Positions 1 through 10,054 of a stretch of DNA of 64,000 bases are shown here, in pieces. The position numbers were made by a program, and so were the translations under genes. A model generated the notes under the pieces. That model had not been told where the DNA came from. It saw only the letters and a program-made list of their open reading frames with translations, and did no database searches. Origin of the DNA: Thermothielavioides terrestris NRRL 8126 (lineage: Eukaryota > Ascomycota > Sordariomycetes > Sordariales > Chaetomiaceae); contig NC_016459.1 in assembly GCF_000226115.1 (NCBI RefSeq), positions 248,001-312,000 on the forward strand, given 5' to 3'. Numbering within the stretch: position 1 is the stretch's first letter; every line of letters starts with the position of its first letter.

Positions 1-85
1 TAAGTTGTAGTAGCTCTGTTTACCTTTGGCAATTGTAATTATTTATATAAGGTAGTCTCTGAAATTAGTCTTAGCAGGACCTCTT
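1..85 (-). mobile_element. Truncated MITE copy, cut by window start
   Basis: This is the terminal part of the same ~369-bp element found complete at 1725-2092 and 27482-27850, in opposite orientation. It carries the terminal inverted repeat with the core GGACCTCTT and ends at a TA (86-87). Compared with the cleaner copy at 27482, the terminal repeat has G-to-A changes (cttagcagg against cttggcggg), as RIP would leave. The rest of the element lies outside the window. Confidence 0.75.
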
Positions 86-234
86 TAACGACGACTTTCC
101 AACCTCTCTAAATCTACTATATAGTTTCCCTATTTCTACTATACACTATAGATGGTCTATGTGCTTCCATTAAAACTTAGCTATGAGTATCACTACGCCC
201 CCTAGCTAATATACTACAACAGGAATCGCGATAG
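1..234. repeat. Left arm of a large inverted repeat
   Basis: The reverse complement of this stretch matches about 1591-1811 over its whole length. The match covers the MITE end plus roughly 145 bp beyond it, so the inverted repeat is larger than the MITE. The differences are mostly transitions. The arms enclose about 1.35 kb of non-coding, repeat-rich DNA. It may be a decayed foldback-type transposon or two copies of one repeat in opposite orientation. Confidence 0.75.
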
Positions 235-411
235 GAACTGCTGAGAGATTTAAACAGTCAATTGCTACGTTGCTTACTAAAGGAGAGGGCATTTACAAGA
301 CAGAAGCAAAGCTGTATTAGCGTTGATCAGAGCTACTTATCGATAACGTAAAGTTACGTCACTTCAGGGATACTTAGGGAGAGGCTTATCAATAAGGTAA
401 GGTTATATAAC

Positions 412-618
412 TGATATAGCGAAGAAAAGGCTAGATCCAAATGGTGTCAAATGTTCTGTATTGTAGTAGTTGATAGTTGGAAAGTGTAGAAGAACTACAG
501 GGCTACAAGTCCTGCAGGTAAATCTAGGCCACAGTGGGCACAGACCACCTGCCTTGCAAAGAGCCTTATTTTATCTATAGATCACCTGACACCCCCCTTT
601 TCTTCAGCCCTATATCAA
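412..618 (+). repeat. 207-bp direct repeat, copy 1
   Basis: Ungapped direct repeat with 1364-1570 at an offset of 952 bp. Nearly every mismatch I checked is C/T or G/A (for example ctagatcc against ctggatcc, aactacagg against aaccacagg), which is the expected trace of RIP on duplicated DNA. There is no coding potential. Confidence 0.85.
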
Positions 619-750
619 GTGCCAGCCTACAAAAGAAAACACCAGTGCCCTCACTGGCTTATATGCCAGCAAGGTGGGTCACTCAGATCCAGTAGGCTAG
701 CTTAGGTCCAAGCGCACCATCCTCCTCTCCTCCAACCTATATTCTTAATA

Positions 751-798
751 GCCAGTTGGTTAGCTAGTTGGTTAGCCAGTTAGTTAGCCGGTTGGTTG
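751..798 (+). repeat. 12-bp tandem repeat, four units
   Basis: Four units of GCCAGTTGGTTA with one to three changes each run head to tail. It lies inside the repeat block and has no coding context. Confidence 0.8.
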
Positions 799-804
799 AC
801 CAGA

Positions 805-880
805 GCGATTGTCGGAACTGTTGCCGGGGCGATTGACGGAACTATAGGCGATTGACGGAACTAGTACTAGGGCGATTGGC
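805..880 (+). repeat. Dispersed minisatellite, ~15-bp core
   Basis: The core GCGATTGACGGAACT occurs at 805-819 (one change), 829-843 and 848-862, followed by a partial unit at 872-879. Spacers are 5-10 bp. Confidence 0.75.
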
Positions 881-1086
881 TAGTTACCGCACTGGTCTAT
901 TGCGTAAGAGCCGTAACAAGTATACAGATAGTTGTCGATTAAGATGGTATTCGAAGTGCTGTCGGCCGTCACCGCTACGCAAGTCGAACTGGTTAGCTTA
1001 GTAGCTAAAGATCGGAACCGCTGTCGGTAGAACCGCTATACAATTGGCGACCTCCACTGAACCGTCGTTCGAAATAGTGCTTCCAA

Positions 1087-1138
1087 CGCTATCGATATCG
1101 TCGGATCGCTACGCGTAGGATACGGATGGTTCAATCGG
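1087..1138 (+). repeat. 52-bp direct repeat, copy 1
   Basis: Matches 1217-1268 without gaps at an offset of 130 bp. Both contain the words CGCTATCGAT and GATACGGAT and end in TTCAATCGG. Differences are mostly transitions. Confidence 0.75.
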
Positions 1139-1216
1139 ATGATTGATAACGATTGGTGACGACGAGGGCCTAATGAAAGGTTCGCCAAAGATGGTGAATG
1201 GATAGTATGCTCCTTG

Positions 1217-1268
1217 CGCTATCGATTTCGTCAAGTCGCTACGCACAAGATACGGATAGTTCAATCGG
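1217..1268 (+). repeat. 52-bp direct repeat, copy 2
   Basis: Second copy of the 1087-1138 repeat, within the same AT-rich repeat block. Confidence 0.75.
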
Positions 1269-1363
1269 CTACTGCTGTCAGCTAGGCCACTACGCAGACT
1301 AGTCGATCAATAACGAAATGGAGGATGGTGGTCAACATGACCTTGTAGTCGTAGCTACCATTT

Positions 1364-1570
1364 TGATATAGCGAAGAAAAGGCTGGATCCAAATGGTGTC
1401 AAATGCTCTATATTGTAGTAGTTGATAGTTGGAAAGTGTAGAAGAACCACAGGGCTGCAAGTCCTATAGGTAAATCTGGGCTACAGTGGGCACAGACCAC
1501 CTGCCTTGCAAGGAGCTTTATCTTATCTACAGATCACCTGACACCCCCCTTTTCTTCAGCCCTATATCAA
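1364..1570 (+). repeat. 207-bp direct repeat, copy 2
   Basis: Second copy of the 412-618 repeat, about 20 bp before the right arm of the large inverted repeat. The short open frame across its end is a by-product of repeat sequence, not a gene. Confidence 0.85.
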
Positions 1571-1590
1571 TGACTCTAAGAACGCTTAAG

Positions 1591-1811
1591 CGCGATTCCT
1601 ATTACAGTATATTAGAGAGGGACGATAGCGACACAAGCTATAGCATTTTAGTAGAAGCGCACGGACTATCTATAGTGTATAGTAGAAATAGGAAAACTGC
1701 ATAGTAGATTTAGAGTCGTAGTTATAGAGGTCCCACTAAGACTAATTTCAGAGGTTGCCGCTTATAAGTATTTATAATCGCTATAGGATAAGCGAGGCTA
1801 CAATAACTTAG
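1591..1811. repeat. Right arm of the large inverted repeat
   Basis: Pairs with 1-234 in reverse orientation. Its right part (from 1725) is the left end of a complete MITE copy, so the two arms carry MITE ends in opposite orientation. Confidence 0.75.
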
Positions 1812-2092
1812 AGCAATATCGACAATATATAATTGTAAAGACTCGTAGCAACAACTTTACTAAACCTTAACCAAATCGAAAAAAAAGAAAACGAAGTTAA
1901 CCTATATTCTAACCTTGACCTTTACCCTAACCTTAACCCGAATCCTAACTAGCGCCGCCCCCCGTACCCCGGCGAACTAACCTGTGGCTAACCCGTGGCG
2001 ATAGTGTAAACCCCTTGGCGGTCTTAGCGGGGTACTGACGCTGTAAAAACATTGCCGACAATTGGCCGAAATTAGTCTTGGCGGGACCTCTA
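1725..2092 (+). mobile_element. MITE copy A (368 bp), RIP-affected
   Basis: The copy is bounded by TA on both sides (1723-1724 and 2093-2094). Terminal inverted repeats begin TAGAGGTCCC and end GGGACCTCTA. The interior aligns along its length with the copy at 27482-27850, including the A-rich AAAGAAAACGAAGTTAACC block and a degenerate CCCTAA-like tract (about 1904-1950). It has many C-to-T/G-to-A changes relative to that copy. There is no open frame, so it is a non-autonomous element; the TA flanks fit a Tc1/mariner-type mobiliser. Its right end is 205 bp from the start codon of the Zn2Cys6 gene at 2297. Confidence 0.85.
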
Positions 2093-2296
2093 TAACCTCC
2101 AGCGGATTTAGGGGGGTCGGGAAGTTTCAACCTCAGATCTGCCGGAACTGCTGCCGGGCAGCCTGCCCACTCTGGTGACCCCGCCCGTGCCGGCTCGCTT
2201 TCGGTTTCCTGCGGCCTCTGCAGAGCCACCAAGGGACAGAGCCAGCGCCAGCGCCAGCGCCAGCGCCAGCAGCTCGGTCGGTCGGCCCATCGCAAC

Positions 2297-3776
2297 ATGG
2301 CGCGCCTTCGCCTTGGCTATACCAAGTCGCGGACAGGCTGTCTCAGATGCAAGCAGCGTCGAGTCAAAGCAAGTAACGTCAACTGGTACCCACGCGCACA
2401 ATTCTTGTTCCCGTTCCCGTTCCCGTTCCTGTATTCCCCGTCTCGCCGCTGACCCCAGCGACCCGCGACGCCAGTGCGATGAGACACGGCCGTCGTGCAG
2501 GGCCTGTGTCCGCCACGGCCTCGAGTGCAGTCTTGCAGCCCAGCCGAACACACAACCCGCCTCCGCCCCCACTCCGTTGCCGGGCCCGACTTCGCCGCCA
2601 GCGACAGCGCCGCACCCGGCCCCGGCTCCGCCCCGGAGAAGCCGGGCGCGGCCGGCCGACTCCAAGCCCAAGAAATTCGAACCACACGTACCGCCGCCCG
2701 GCCCATCCACAGATGCCGGCGGCTCGGAAACGGGACCCTCGCCCAATGCCTCGTCAGCCACGTTCGCCGGGTCGCCCTCCGTAGCAGCGTCGCCGGACCC
2801 CTTCCCGTACCTCAGCAAGTTTGTCACAGGCCCGTCCGAGGGTGACGCGGCCAACTGGGTTATGGACCTGGAGCTGATGCATCACTTCACCACGTGCACG
2901 TTCCGGACCTTCCAGATGGACGAGCGGGAGGAGCTGTGCCGGCTGTGGCAGGTCGAGGTGCCCAAGCAGGCTTTCGTCCACGTCTTCCTGCTGCACCAGA
3001 TCCTGGCCGTCTCGTCGTACCACCTCGCCCACCTGCACCCGCACAGCCGCCAGGCGTACTCGCTGCGTGCGTCGCAGCATCAGAACGCCGGCATCCGCGC
3101 CATGCGCATCGCCCTGTCCGACATCTCCCCCGCCAACTGCCACGCGCTCTTCGCCTCGTCGACGCTGCTCTTCATCGGCTCGCTCGCCGCGTCGTCGGCC
3201 GCTGTCGGCTCCGACGCGCCCCCGCCCACCGTCGACGACCTGGTGGACGTCATGATCCTCGTCAAGGGCATCGGCAGCGTCCTGGACTCGTCGCAGGCCC
3301 TGCTCCGGTCCGGCCCGCTGTCCGCGCTTTTTGCCCAGCGCGGAAGCCTCGGGCAGACCAACCCGGCGCTGGACCGGGTGGTGTTGGCCGTCGGCGACTT
3401 CCTCGTCGAGGTCGCCGAGGCCGAGCCCGACGACCGCGTGCGCGCCGTGATCCACGCCGACGCGTACCGCCTGGTCACCGTCATCCGCGACGCGCTGCTC
3501 AAGTCGCCCGTCGCCGAGTACCGCGTCGTGGCGGCCTGGCCGATCCAGATGTCCGACGACCTGATCCCGCTGCTGCGCCAGCGGAACCAGGCCGCGCTGG
3601 CGCTGCTGTCGTACTACTGCGTCGTGTTCCACGCCGCGCAGCTGCAGGGGTACTGGTTCATGCAGGGCTGGGCGCCGGGCGTCATCCTCGACATCTCCAG
3701 GTCCATGGCCGGGCCGTGGCAGCGCCACTCGGCCTGGGCGCTCGGGTGGATCACCGGCCACACGAGCACGGGTTGA
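2297..3776 (+). CDS. Zn(II)2Cys6 transcription factor, UPC2-like layout
   Basis: Probable nuclear regulator of 457 residues in two exons, 2297-2368 and 2475-3776. The ATG at 2297 (context CAACATGG) opens a short N-terminus followed at once by a complete binuclear zinc cluster at about residues 15-41, with spacing C-x2-C-x6-C-x6-C-x2-C-x6-C. The intron (2369-2474) starts with GCAAGT and ends with CCAG. It is a GC-AG intron and cuts the cluster just before the third cysteine; reading through it gives a Ser/Arg-rich frame that destroys the domain. A Pro/Ala-rich linker and a helical fungal-specific C-terminal region follow, as in the short sterol-uptake-control (UPC2/ECM22-like) class. The target is unknown. 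A MITE ends 205 bp upstream. Confidence 0.88.
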
Positions 3777-4234
3777 GGATGAGAACAACTGAGTCACAAA
3801 GGAGCGGCATTCCTCTCTCTTTGCCAGCCGTCGCAATGGGATGAATGGCTGGTGAGGGAGGAGGAGGCTGGGTGATAGCGGGACTGTGGCGACGCCCAGG
3901 ACCCGGTGTGCCCGAAGGCGGCCAAAGCCTGCTCTACACGGAACAGCGCCTCCTGGCGCATCTTAGCAAGCAACTCCAGGGCACAACGATCGTCGCCTGC
4001 GGGTTCTCCTGTGACTGACCTCCCCCGAGCGGCCGTGTTTGGTGCGGTCTCCCCCTTTCGGGGCGGAGATCCTCGCATCACCGATTTGCAAATCTCGACA
4101 TCAACAAGATTCAGATGCTCGGTTGTCCAACAATTTTTTTTAGATTGCAGCCACCAATCGTCAACACTCCCCACGTCCACCAACTATTCATACACAGCAC
4201 CGCCTCAAGAGGGCTGGCTACATCTCACTCCCCC
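3777..4234. other. Intergenic, convergent gene ends
   Basis: Lies between the 3' ends of the Zn2Cys6 gene and the HHE gene. I see no gene or repeat; both 3' UTRs are expected here. Confidence 0.7.
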
Positions 4235-5068
4235 TCACTTCTCGGGAAACTTGCGAAACATGTCCATCAGCTTGTCGAGCGGCGTGGCCAGCATGCCGAC
4301 GGCCGTCTCGTAGGGCGGGCGGTCCGGCGCGGCCGGGTGGCTGCGCGTCGGCACGAAGTGCTTGGTGCGGTCGAAGCTGCGGGCCATGGCGCCCGACGCG
4401 TCCGCGTCGAGCGCCCGCTCCAGCGCCGGCAGGTCGTCCCGCTCCTCCTCCGTGATGTGCTGCGACAGCGTCTCCCACAGGGAGTCGATCGCCGGCAGGA
4501 AGGTCGGGTCCGACGGCTTCATGGATTGGAACTCGTACAGCTTTTCTTTGACCTGGTGGTTGGTTGCGGTGCGGTGTCAGTTGTGAGGTTGGCAGTGGAA
4601 ATGGTGGGGTTGCTGCGGTGGGCGAGCGAGCGGATGGGATGCATTAGGTGGGTTGGTGGAAGTGGGAGGAATTACCTGCTGGTGCTCGGACCGGTCCTTC
4701 TCGGCCATCTTGGCGCCGCCGGGGACGTGCTTCTCCATGGCCGGGTAGACGACGATCTCCTCGGCGACCGAGTGCCGGGCCAGCTCCCAGACGAACTGGT
4801 TCTGCCACTTGACCTTGTCGTCGTCGCGCGGCGCGTTCTTGATGTTGCCGTAGTACTGCTTCAGCTCATCGTGGTCGTGCTTGATGCGGTCCGACACGCG
4901 GGTCGCGGCGCTGGCTGCCATCTTGGCTCCGGTAGGGGTGCCTCGCGGCTCGGTCGACTGAAAGCGGATGCTGGATGCGAAGAGAGGCCGGGCGTGTGTG
5001 CTGGCGAGCGTTTGCCTGATCAGCGGTTGGGCGAGGGCGGTGGGTGCGCGGAGGGCGGGACGATACAT
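4235..5068 (-). CDS. Hemerythrin/HHE cation-binding domain protein, mitochondrial
   Basis: Small four-helix metal-binding protein of 236 residues, two exons (5068-4676 and 4552-4235) joined in phase 0. The first ~40 residues are rich in Arg, Ala and Ser without acids, like a mitochondrial presequence. The helices carry the HHE ligands: KHDHDEL near residue 64, RHSVAEEIVVYPAME near residue 98, SEHQQ at 128-131 continuing over the intron, and HITEEE in exon 2. Hemerythrin-type proteins bind a di-iron centre. In fungi this family is linked to oxygen, iron or redox handling, but the role of this member cannot be told from sequence. The C-terminal ~50 residues are a Pro/Arg-rich tail. Confidence 0.87.
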
Positions 5069-5853
5069 GGCGAGATGGGAGGGAGGCGCGGTTCAGTGTT
5101 GGGGGGGAACACGGGAGGTGTGCTGTGCTAAATACTAGCGAAGGGAAGGGGAGCAGGGAGCTGGGCGAGCTATCGCTGGGTGTCTGAACGGTGCCAGCAA
5201 AGGGGCAGACTGGCCCTGACCGCCAACTTAGATGGCATGATTACGGCACGATGATGGTGGTGGTGGGCACCCGCCGGTTGGCATGTCCAGATGCACACAG
5301 CAAAACGACTCGCTTGGAGCGTTTGTTCCATCTTGTACTCGGTTCCTTCTGCGCGTCATTGCTTGTCAATTGGCGCTTTCTAAGTGGCTTCTCGTGGCAA
5401 CTGTTCCGGCTGGCGATCGCATTGCGCGCGGTCTGATGATGTCATGATGCAAGCGAAGACGTGCTTCCAAGGCTACCCCTGAAAGAGCGGACTCCATCCG
5501 CTTCAACATCACAGGACACCGGAGTTAGATCTATGCATCAGGAAAAAATAACTGAGAAAAAATCCGGCCGGATCATCTTCATCTACATGCAGACAGATGG
5601 ATGATGAAGTGCTGGTCCACGGGAGGGTTCCATCTGCAGCACATTCTCATGAGAACTTGAGGCAGCACTGATGAGACAGCGAAAACGCAAGGTATGTACG
5701 TGGGATCTATTTGCAACCCGGAGAATACCAATAGATACAAATGAATCATGAACGCTCCGACTGTCTCACCCGCTGATAGACCTGCAAGGCCCACCACGCT
5801 GTACCCCTACTCCCGGCCTTCCTCACCAACTGCCTGCGTGCGGCGGTGATCTC
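5069..5853. other. Intergenic
   Basis: Upstream of the HHE gene and downstream of the xylanase. I recognised no gene, repeat or RNA. Confidence 0.65.
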
Positions 5854-7244
5854 TTACAGGCACTGATAGTACCAGTCGTTCAGCTTCTGGCAGGTGTACG
5901 GGCTCTGGCACTGCGTAGCGCCGGTCCAGCCTGGGCAAGCAAACCGTGTTAGCTAAAGGTGCAGACAGTTGCGAAGGGGGGGTGAGGAGGGAGGGGGTTT
6001 CCCCTGGGAACACTTACCAATGCCACCGCACTGGCCCCAGTGGGTCTGCTGGGCGCCGTTCGAGGACGACGTGGTGGTGGGCGCGGTGGTGCTCGTCGGG
6101 GTGGAGGTTGGGGCCGTGGTGATGACGGTGGTGAGGGTGGTGGACGACGAGGCGGGCGGGCTGGTGGCCTTGGCGGCGAGGACGGACGAGACCGAGGTCC
6201 AGGCGGGCTTCTTGTTGTAGTTGTCGTCGTAGAGCAGGGCGTCGCCGGCGCCCGGGAAGGTCTGCGGGATCCACGAGTACTTGTCGGTCACGCCCCAGAC
6301 GGTCACGCCGATGCAGCCGGCGACGTCGAGGCACGAGCCGACCACGTTGGCGAAGTCGTTGCCCTGCGTCGCGAGCGCCGAGGTGGACGGCGGCAGGCTG
6401 GAGTGCCGGATGTCGAGCTCCGTGTAGGCCACCTCCAGGCCGAGGGCGGTGAAGCGCTTGAGCGCGGTCGCCAGGCTGCTGCGGCCGGGCGTGCTGCCGA
6501 CGATCAGGTGGCCCTGGAAGCCGACGCCGTCGATGGGCGCGCCGGCCGACTGCACGAGCTGCACGAGCTGCACGGCCGTGTCCGTCTTGGCGCCGTTGTA
6601 CTCGAGGTTGTAGTCGTTGTAGTACAGCTTGGCGTTGGGGTCGGCCGTCTTGGCGATGTTGAAGGCAAGCGGGATGTAGTCGGTCGAGAAGGTGTTGTAG
6701 AACACGCTGGTGCGCCACGTGCCGTCGTCGGCGATGGCCTCGTTCACCACGTCCCACGCATAGCACTGGCCCTTGTAGTGGCCCATGACGTTCGTGATGT
6801 GCGTCTGCATGACCGACTGCAGCGTGCTCCTGGTCCAGGAGCCCGACGTCACCTGTGGACGACAAGTCAGCAGGGCGTTCGAAGAAGACACGGGAAGGAC
6901 CGGTAACTTACCCATCCTGGAAGCTGGCTGTACCAGACCAGGGTGTGGCAGCGCAGGACCTGGCCGTTCTTCTTGGCCGTGTTCGCCGTGATGTCGCCCT
7001 GGCTGAAGCTGAACTGGCCCTGGCTGGGCTCGGTGGCGTCCCACTTCATGCCGTTCTCAGGCACGAGCCCGCCGAACTCGGTCTTGTCATTGATGAGGGC
7101 CGCATACTGGCTATCGCTGTTGATGTAACTCTCGCTGAGGCAGGTGCCGAAGTACTTGAGCCCGGCCCGGACGGCGAGGTCGTTGAGCGTGGCCGACACG
7201 GTGGCCGGCGCGAGTATCGCGGCCCACACAGCCTGGGAGCGCAT
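5854..7244 (-). CDS. GH10 endo-1,4-beta-xylanase with C-terminal CBM1
   Basis: Secreted enzyme that hydrolyses internal beta-1,4 bonds of xylan; 414 residues from exons 7244-6912, 6852-6018 and 5930-5854. A short hydrophobic signal peptide is followed by the GH10 barrel, with [22 protein letters not shown], the acid/base in WDVVNEA (Glu149) and the nucleophile in YTELDIR (Glu256). A Ser/Thr/Pro linker leads to a fungal cellulose-binding module (about 382-414) that begins HWGQCGGIG and ends WYYQCL; an intron splits it. The usual RGHTL of the family reads RCHTL here. A TATAAAG lies about 115 bp upstream of the ATG. With the CE5 esterase 7 kb away it forms a xylan-degrading pair. Confidence 0.96.
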
Positions 7245-7357
7245 GGTGCTGACGGTGGTGTTCGAGCTGGTGGATCACAGCGGGCGCAAGGTTGGCTTGA
7301 TGAGCGACTTGACGGCCAGCAGCAGCCCGCTGCTTGTCGGCGGCGAGAGACGAAGCC

Positions 7358-7364
7358 TTTATAC
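7358..7364 (-). promoter_or_regulatory. TATA box of the GH10 xylanase
   Basis: TATAAAG on the minus strand, about 115 bp before the xylanase ATG, a normal distance for a fungal core promoter. Confidence 0.5.
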
Positions 7365-7760
7365 ACTAATCCGTCGATCGCGCCGGGGGGGTGCTACCCC
7401 TGACGGGATGAGCCGCCCATGGCGCAATGACCGGATCAACCTGCCCATCGTGCTTCTCGACTCTCGCTCGAAGCTGATCCGGTCCGGCATCGCGGGCCCA
7501 CCGCTGCGTGGGCATGCCTTGGCGCTGCCCCCGAGCGCAACCGAACCCGGTTTTCTTCGGAGCATGTTCCGTTTGTGTCCAGATCGGGAAGTCAACACGA
7601 CGCCAGAGCCTCACCGCGACGATGCTAACCCGGAAACTGGGGTCTTGCGGGCCCCCGCAGCGGAACGTTGCGCACGGTTAGCGAACCCCTTAATCCCGGT
7701 CATCCCGGGGGGGGGGTTGGGGTTCTGGCCTCACTCGAACTTCCGCCTCTGCACGTGCCA

Positions 7761-7767
7761 TTTAGCC
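7761..7767 (-). promoter_or_regulatory. Candidate XlnR/Xyr1 site GGCTAAA
   Basis: A GGCTAAA on the minus strand about 520 bp upstream of the xylanase start matches the known XlnR consensus. A CreA-like GCGGGG (7653-7658, minus strand) lies between it and the gene. Such short words also occur by chance, so this is a candidate only. Confidence 0.4.
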
Positions 7768-9772
7768 TGAACCTGCGGGCTACTACCTTGCGAGGCGGAG
7801 CTTCTCTCCCATTCCCGTCGATGTCGATACCAAGATAGCTCGGTGGTGATTTCCAGGAAGAGGTGTGGGATGACGCGTCGACATACACAGCGGGACAGCC
7901 CGAGCGTTTCTCCTTCGTGGGAAAAGTTAGGCGGGTCCATCCAGCGGCATCCTGTGGCGTCTCGGAGCGACTTTCCTTGTTTCCTTGTCCGGGTGTAGCC
8001 GAAGCTGGGTCTCCTAAAATGGAGTGTATTCCGCAGTTAGAGGCTTTCGCACCAGGAGGATGCAGCGACATCCCATCAACTCGCAACTGACTGAGCCAAC
8101 ATGGTTTGGCATTGACTGTGAAAATACAATGAAACTGGATGCTCCAGCAAAAGGCGTCGGTGGCATTCTCGCAATCATGATGTGACATTCGTTGCAGTTC
8201 CCGGCATTGTGCCCCTTCAACTGACGTGCCTTTCATGCTTTGCTGGTTTTCGCCAATCTGGTTTGTGTTGCAAAGAAACGTGCGACTGAAGCCCAGGTCC
8301 ATCTGCCTCCCCATCACTCCCTTGCGGATACTTAACTTCGACAGCTGAGGCTGAAGAAACCCAAACCTTGGCCATCCAAGCCACGTGGTGATCTGATACC
8401 TCTTTCCTATAAGATTGAATGAAGTGCGGAAAGGAATTCCTGATGGTGACCGCTGCAAGGGCCTTGCGGTATATCACCCAGAATATTAATGCCAAAACGC
8501 TATTGACAGGAAACTGAGGGAGCGAGCCTGGTGGCTTTCGTATCTAACCATTTGGCCGCGGCCTCAGAGCCTCACGACATCCACCTCTGTCCAATTCAAT
8601 GGCAACATTCACAATCGAAGCTGGAACGCTCACCATGTGAGGAGAGGGGCAACTTGAACAAACAACCCGACTTCCGTCGTCATGGGATGCTAGCTCCGTA
8701 AATATCTCTCTGACCCCATCGGTTCCTCCACGATCCCTTGTTCAGATGCCTTTTGTTTTGGTGGTCTGCCGCTTAGTCAGAGGCAGCCCTTGCAGGATTT
8801 TGGTCGAGAGGTTCACGGTTTGGGACCTAAGGCTGATGTGTGGTGGATACGAAAGAACGTCACAAGTCCAAGGGAAGGAAACCAACAGCCACATAAACGA
8901 AAGTGAGACTCCTGTTCAAGCAACATTCTCTCAAACATGAGATTCTGAACACGAACCCGCACTGTCGGGATCCCACAAAAGAGTAGCCAGAAATGTAAAC
9001 AAACCCGAGATGGACAAAGGAGCCATGGCCCCGTCCCATCATGTATACCGCTAGCACTTGTTGCCCAGTTGGTGTTCTCTCCGTGACTGTCATGGCTCTC
9101 TCCCATACCCCTTTTCTGGTCCAAGATGAAGAGGTATTTGCCACGGTGACTGGTTAAGCCAGTGAGGTAGAGTGACTCTAAATCGGCCTACCTGAAGCTC
9201 TCACCACTTCACCTCGAGCCCATGCGACGCTGATTTTCGGGGGTAAGAGGGTATGATGTCGCCCTTTCCCGTCTCGGCCGCTTCAAGGCGGCATTCACAT
9301 CAGCCCTCCGCCGGGGCTTGAGGAGCCCTAATCACTGAGTTTACTGATGCTAAGATTCACGCGTGATTGGCCGCCTGGAGTCTCGAAATTGGAGTCGTGG
9401 TGTTCAAAATTCTTCATCTTGTGTTGCCCTTCACAGCCCCTTCGCCCTCGTTTCGGACCCGCTACCCAGATCACACACAATCAGTGCCTCGAGGTGCAGG
9501 AAAGAGAGAATCGTCACAAAAACCCGTCGTCGATATTGCTTTCGCATGGTGTTTTCCCCCCCAGACCCGCCTTCCCAGTGATGCGGATCTCTGCCCTGGC
9601 CACAACTATAAATCCCCTCCAACTTCCTCCCCTTCACTCGACTTCTTTCTTCCAACATCACAGCTCCAGCCAGAGTTCTTAATCGAGATCCAACAGATCC
9701 AACTGTCGAACCTCGAGTCTCAGCTACTTGAAGTCGAATCGCTCTCAACACCATCACGACTTCGTCACTCAG

Positions 9773-10018
9773 GTAAGTAATCACTTCTCTGTCTTCCATC
9801 GCCGCCGTCAGCCTTGAGCTACGATTGCTGCTCGATTCGAGATGGCCGCGAGCCATCCCAACTGCCACGGCTATCCTTGACAGCATTTCATTCCTTGGTC
9901 GCTGGTTTGATGCTGAGATTTCACACAACTCTCGCCTCCATCGCGCGTTTTTCCCCAGTCTCCTCCATCGCTCGTTTTTTCCCTCAGATTCCATACTAAT
10001 CGAGCTCTCCGCTGCCAG
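9773..10018 (+). other. Probable 5' UTR intron of the gene at 10055
   Basis: A strong donor (AG then GTAAGTAATC) at 9773 and an acceptor GCTGCCAG ending at 10018, with a CTAAT branch-like word about 22 bp before it. The region is C/T-rich and non-coding. It ends 36 bp before the start codon. Confidence 0.5.
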
Positions 10019-10054
10019 ATAATCACCAGAAAGCCAAGAGAACCATCATCCACA

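Larger units (their letters stand above)
7245..10054. other. Long intergenic region with xylanase promoter and 5' leader
   Basis: The left part is the xylanase promoter, with a TATA box at 7358-7364 and a candidate XlnR site at 7761-7767. The right part, from about 9600, is the pyrimidine-rich leader of the gene at 10055. The open frames in between (for example 7700-8458 on the minus strand) have no recognisable domain or coding bias and I do not call them. Confidence 0.6.

Noticed and set aside
1486..1704. Short plus-strand open frame (72 codons) in the repeat block
   Set aside because: It spans the end of a 207-bp repeat and an inverted-repeat arm; no domain, and the matching repeat copy does not keep the frame.
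2175..2474. Upstream in-frame extension of the Zn2Cys6 open frame
   Set aside because: It reads intron sequence and lacks half of the zinc cluster; the ATG at 2297 with a GC-AG intron restores the full motif.
2754..3836. Long minus-strand open frame opposite the Zn2Cys6 gene
   Set aside because: Mirror of GC-rich coding sequence; Arg/Gly/Val-rich text without a domain, while the plus strand has a complete regulator.
7700..8458. 252-codon minus-strand open frame
   Set aside because: No recognisable domain, biased composition unlike neighbouring genes, no clear promoter or splice context.
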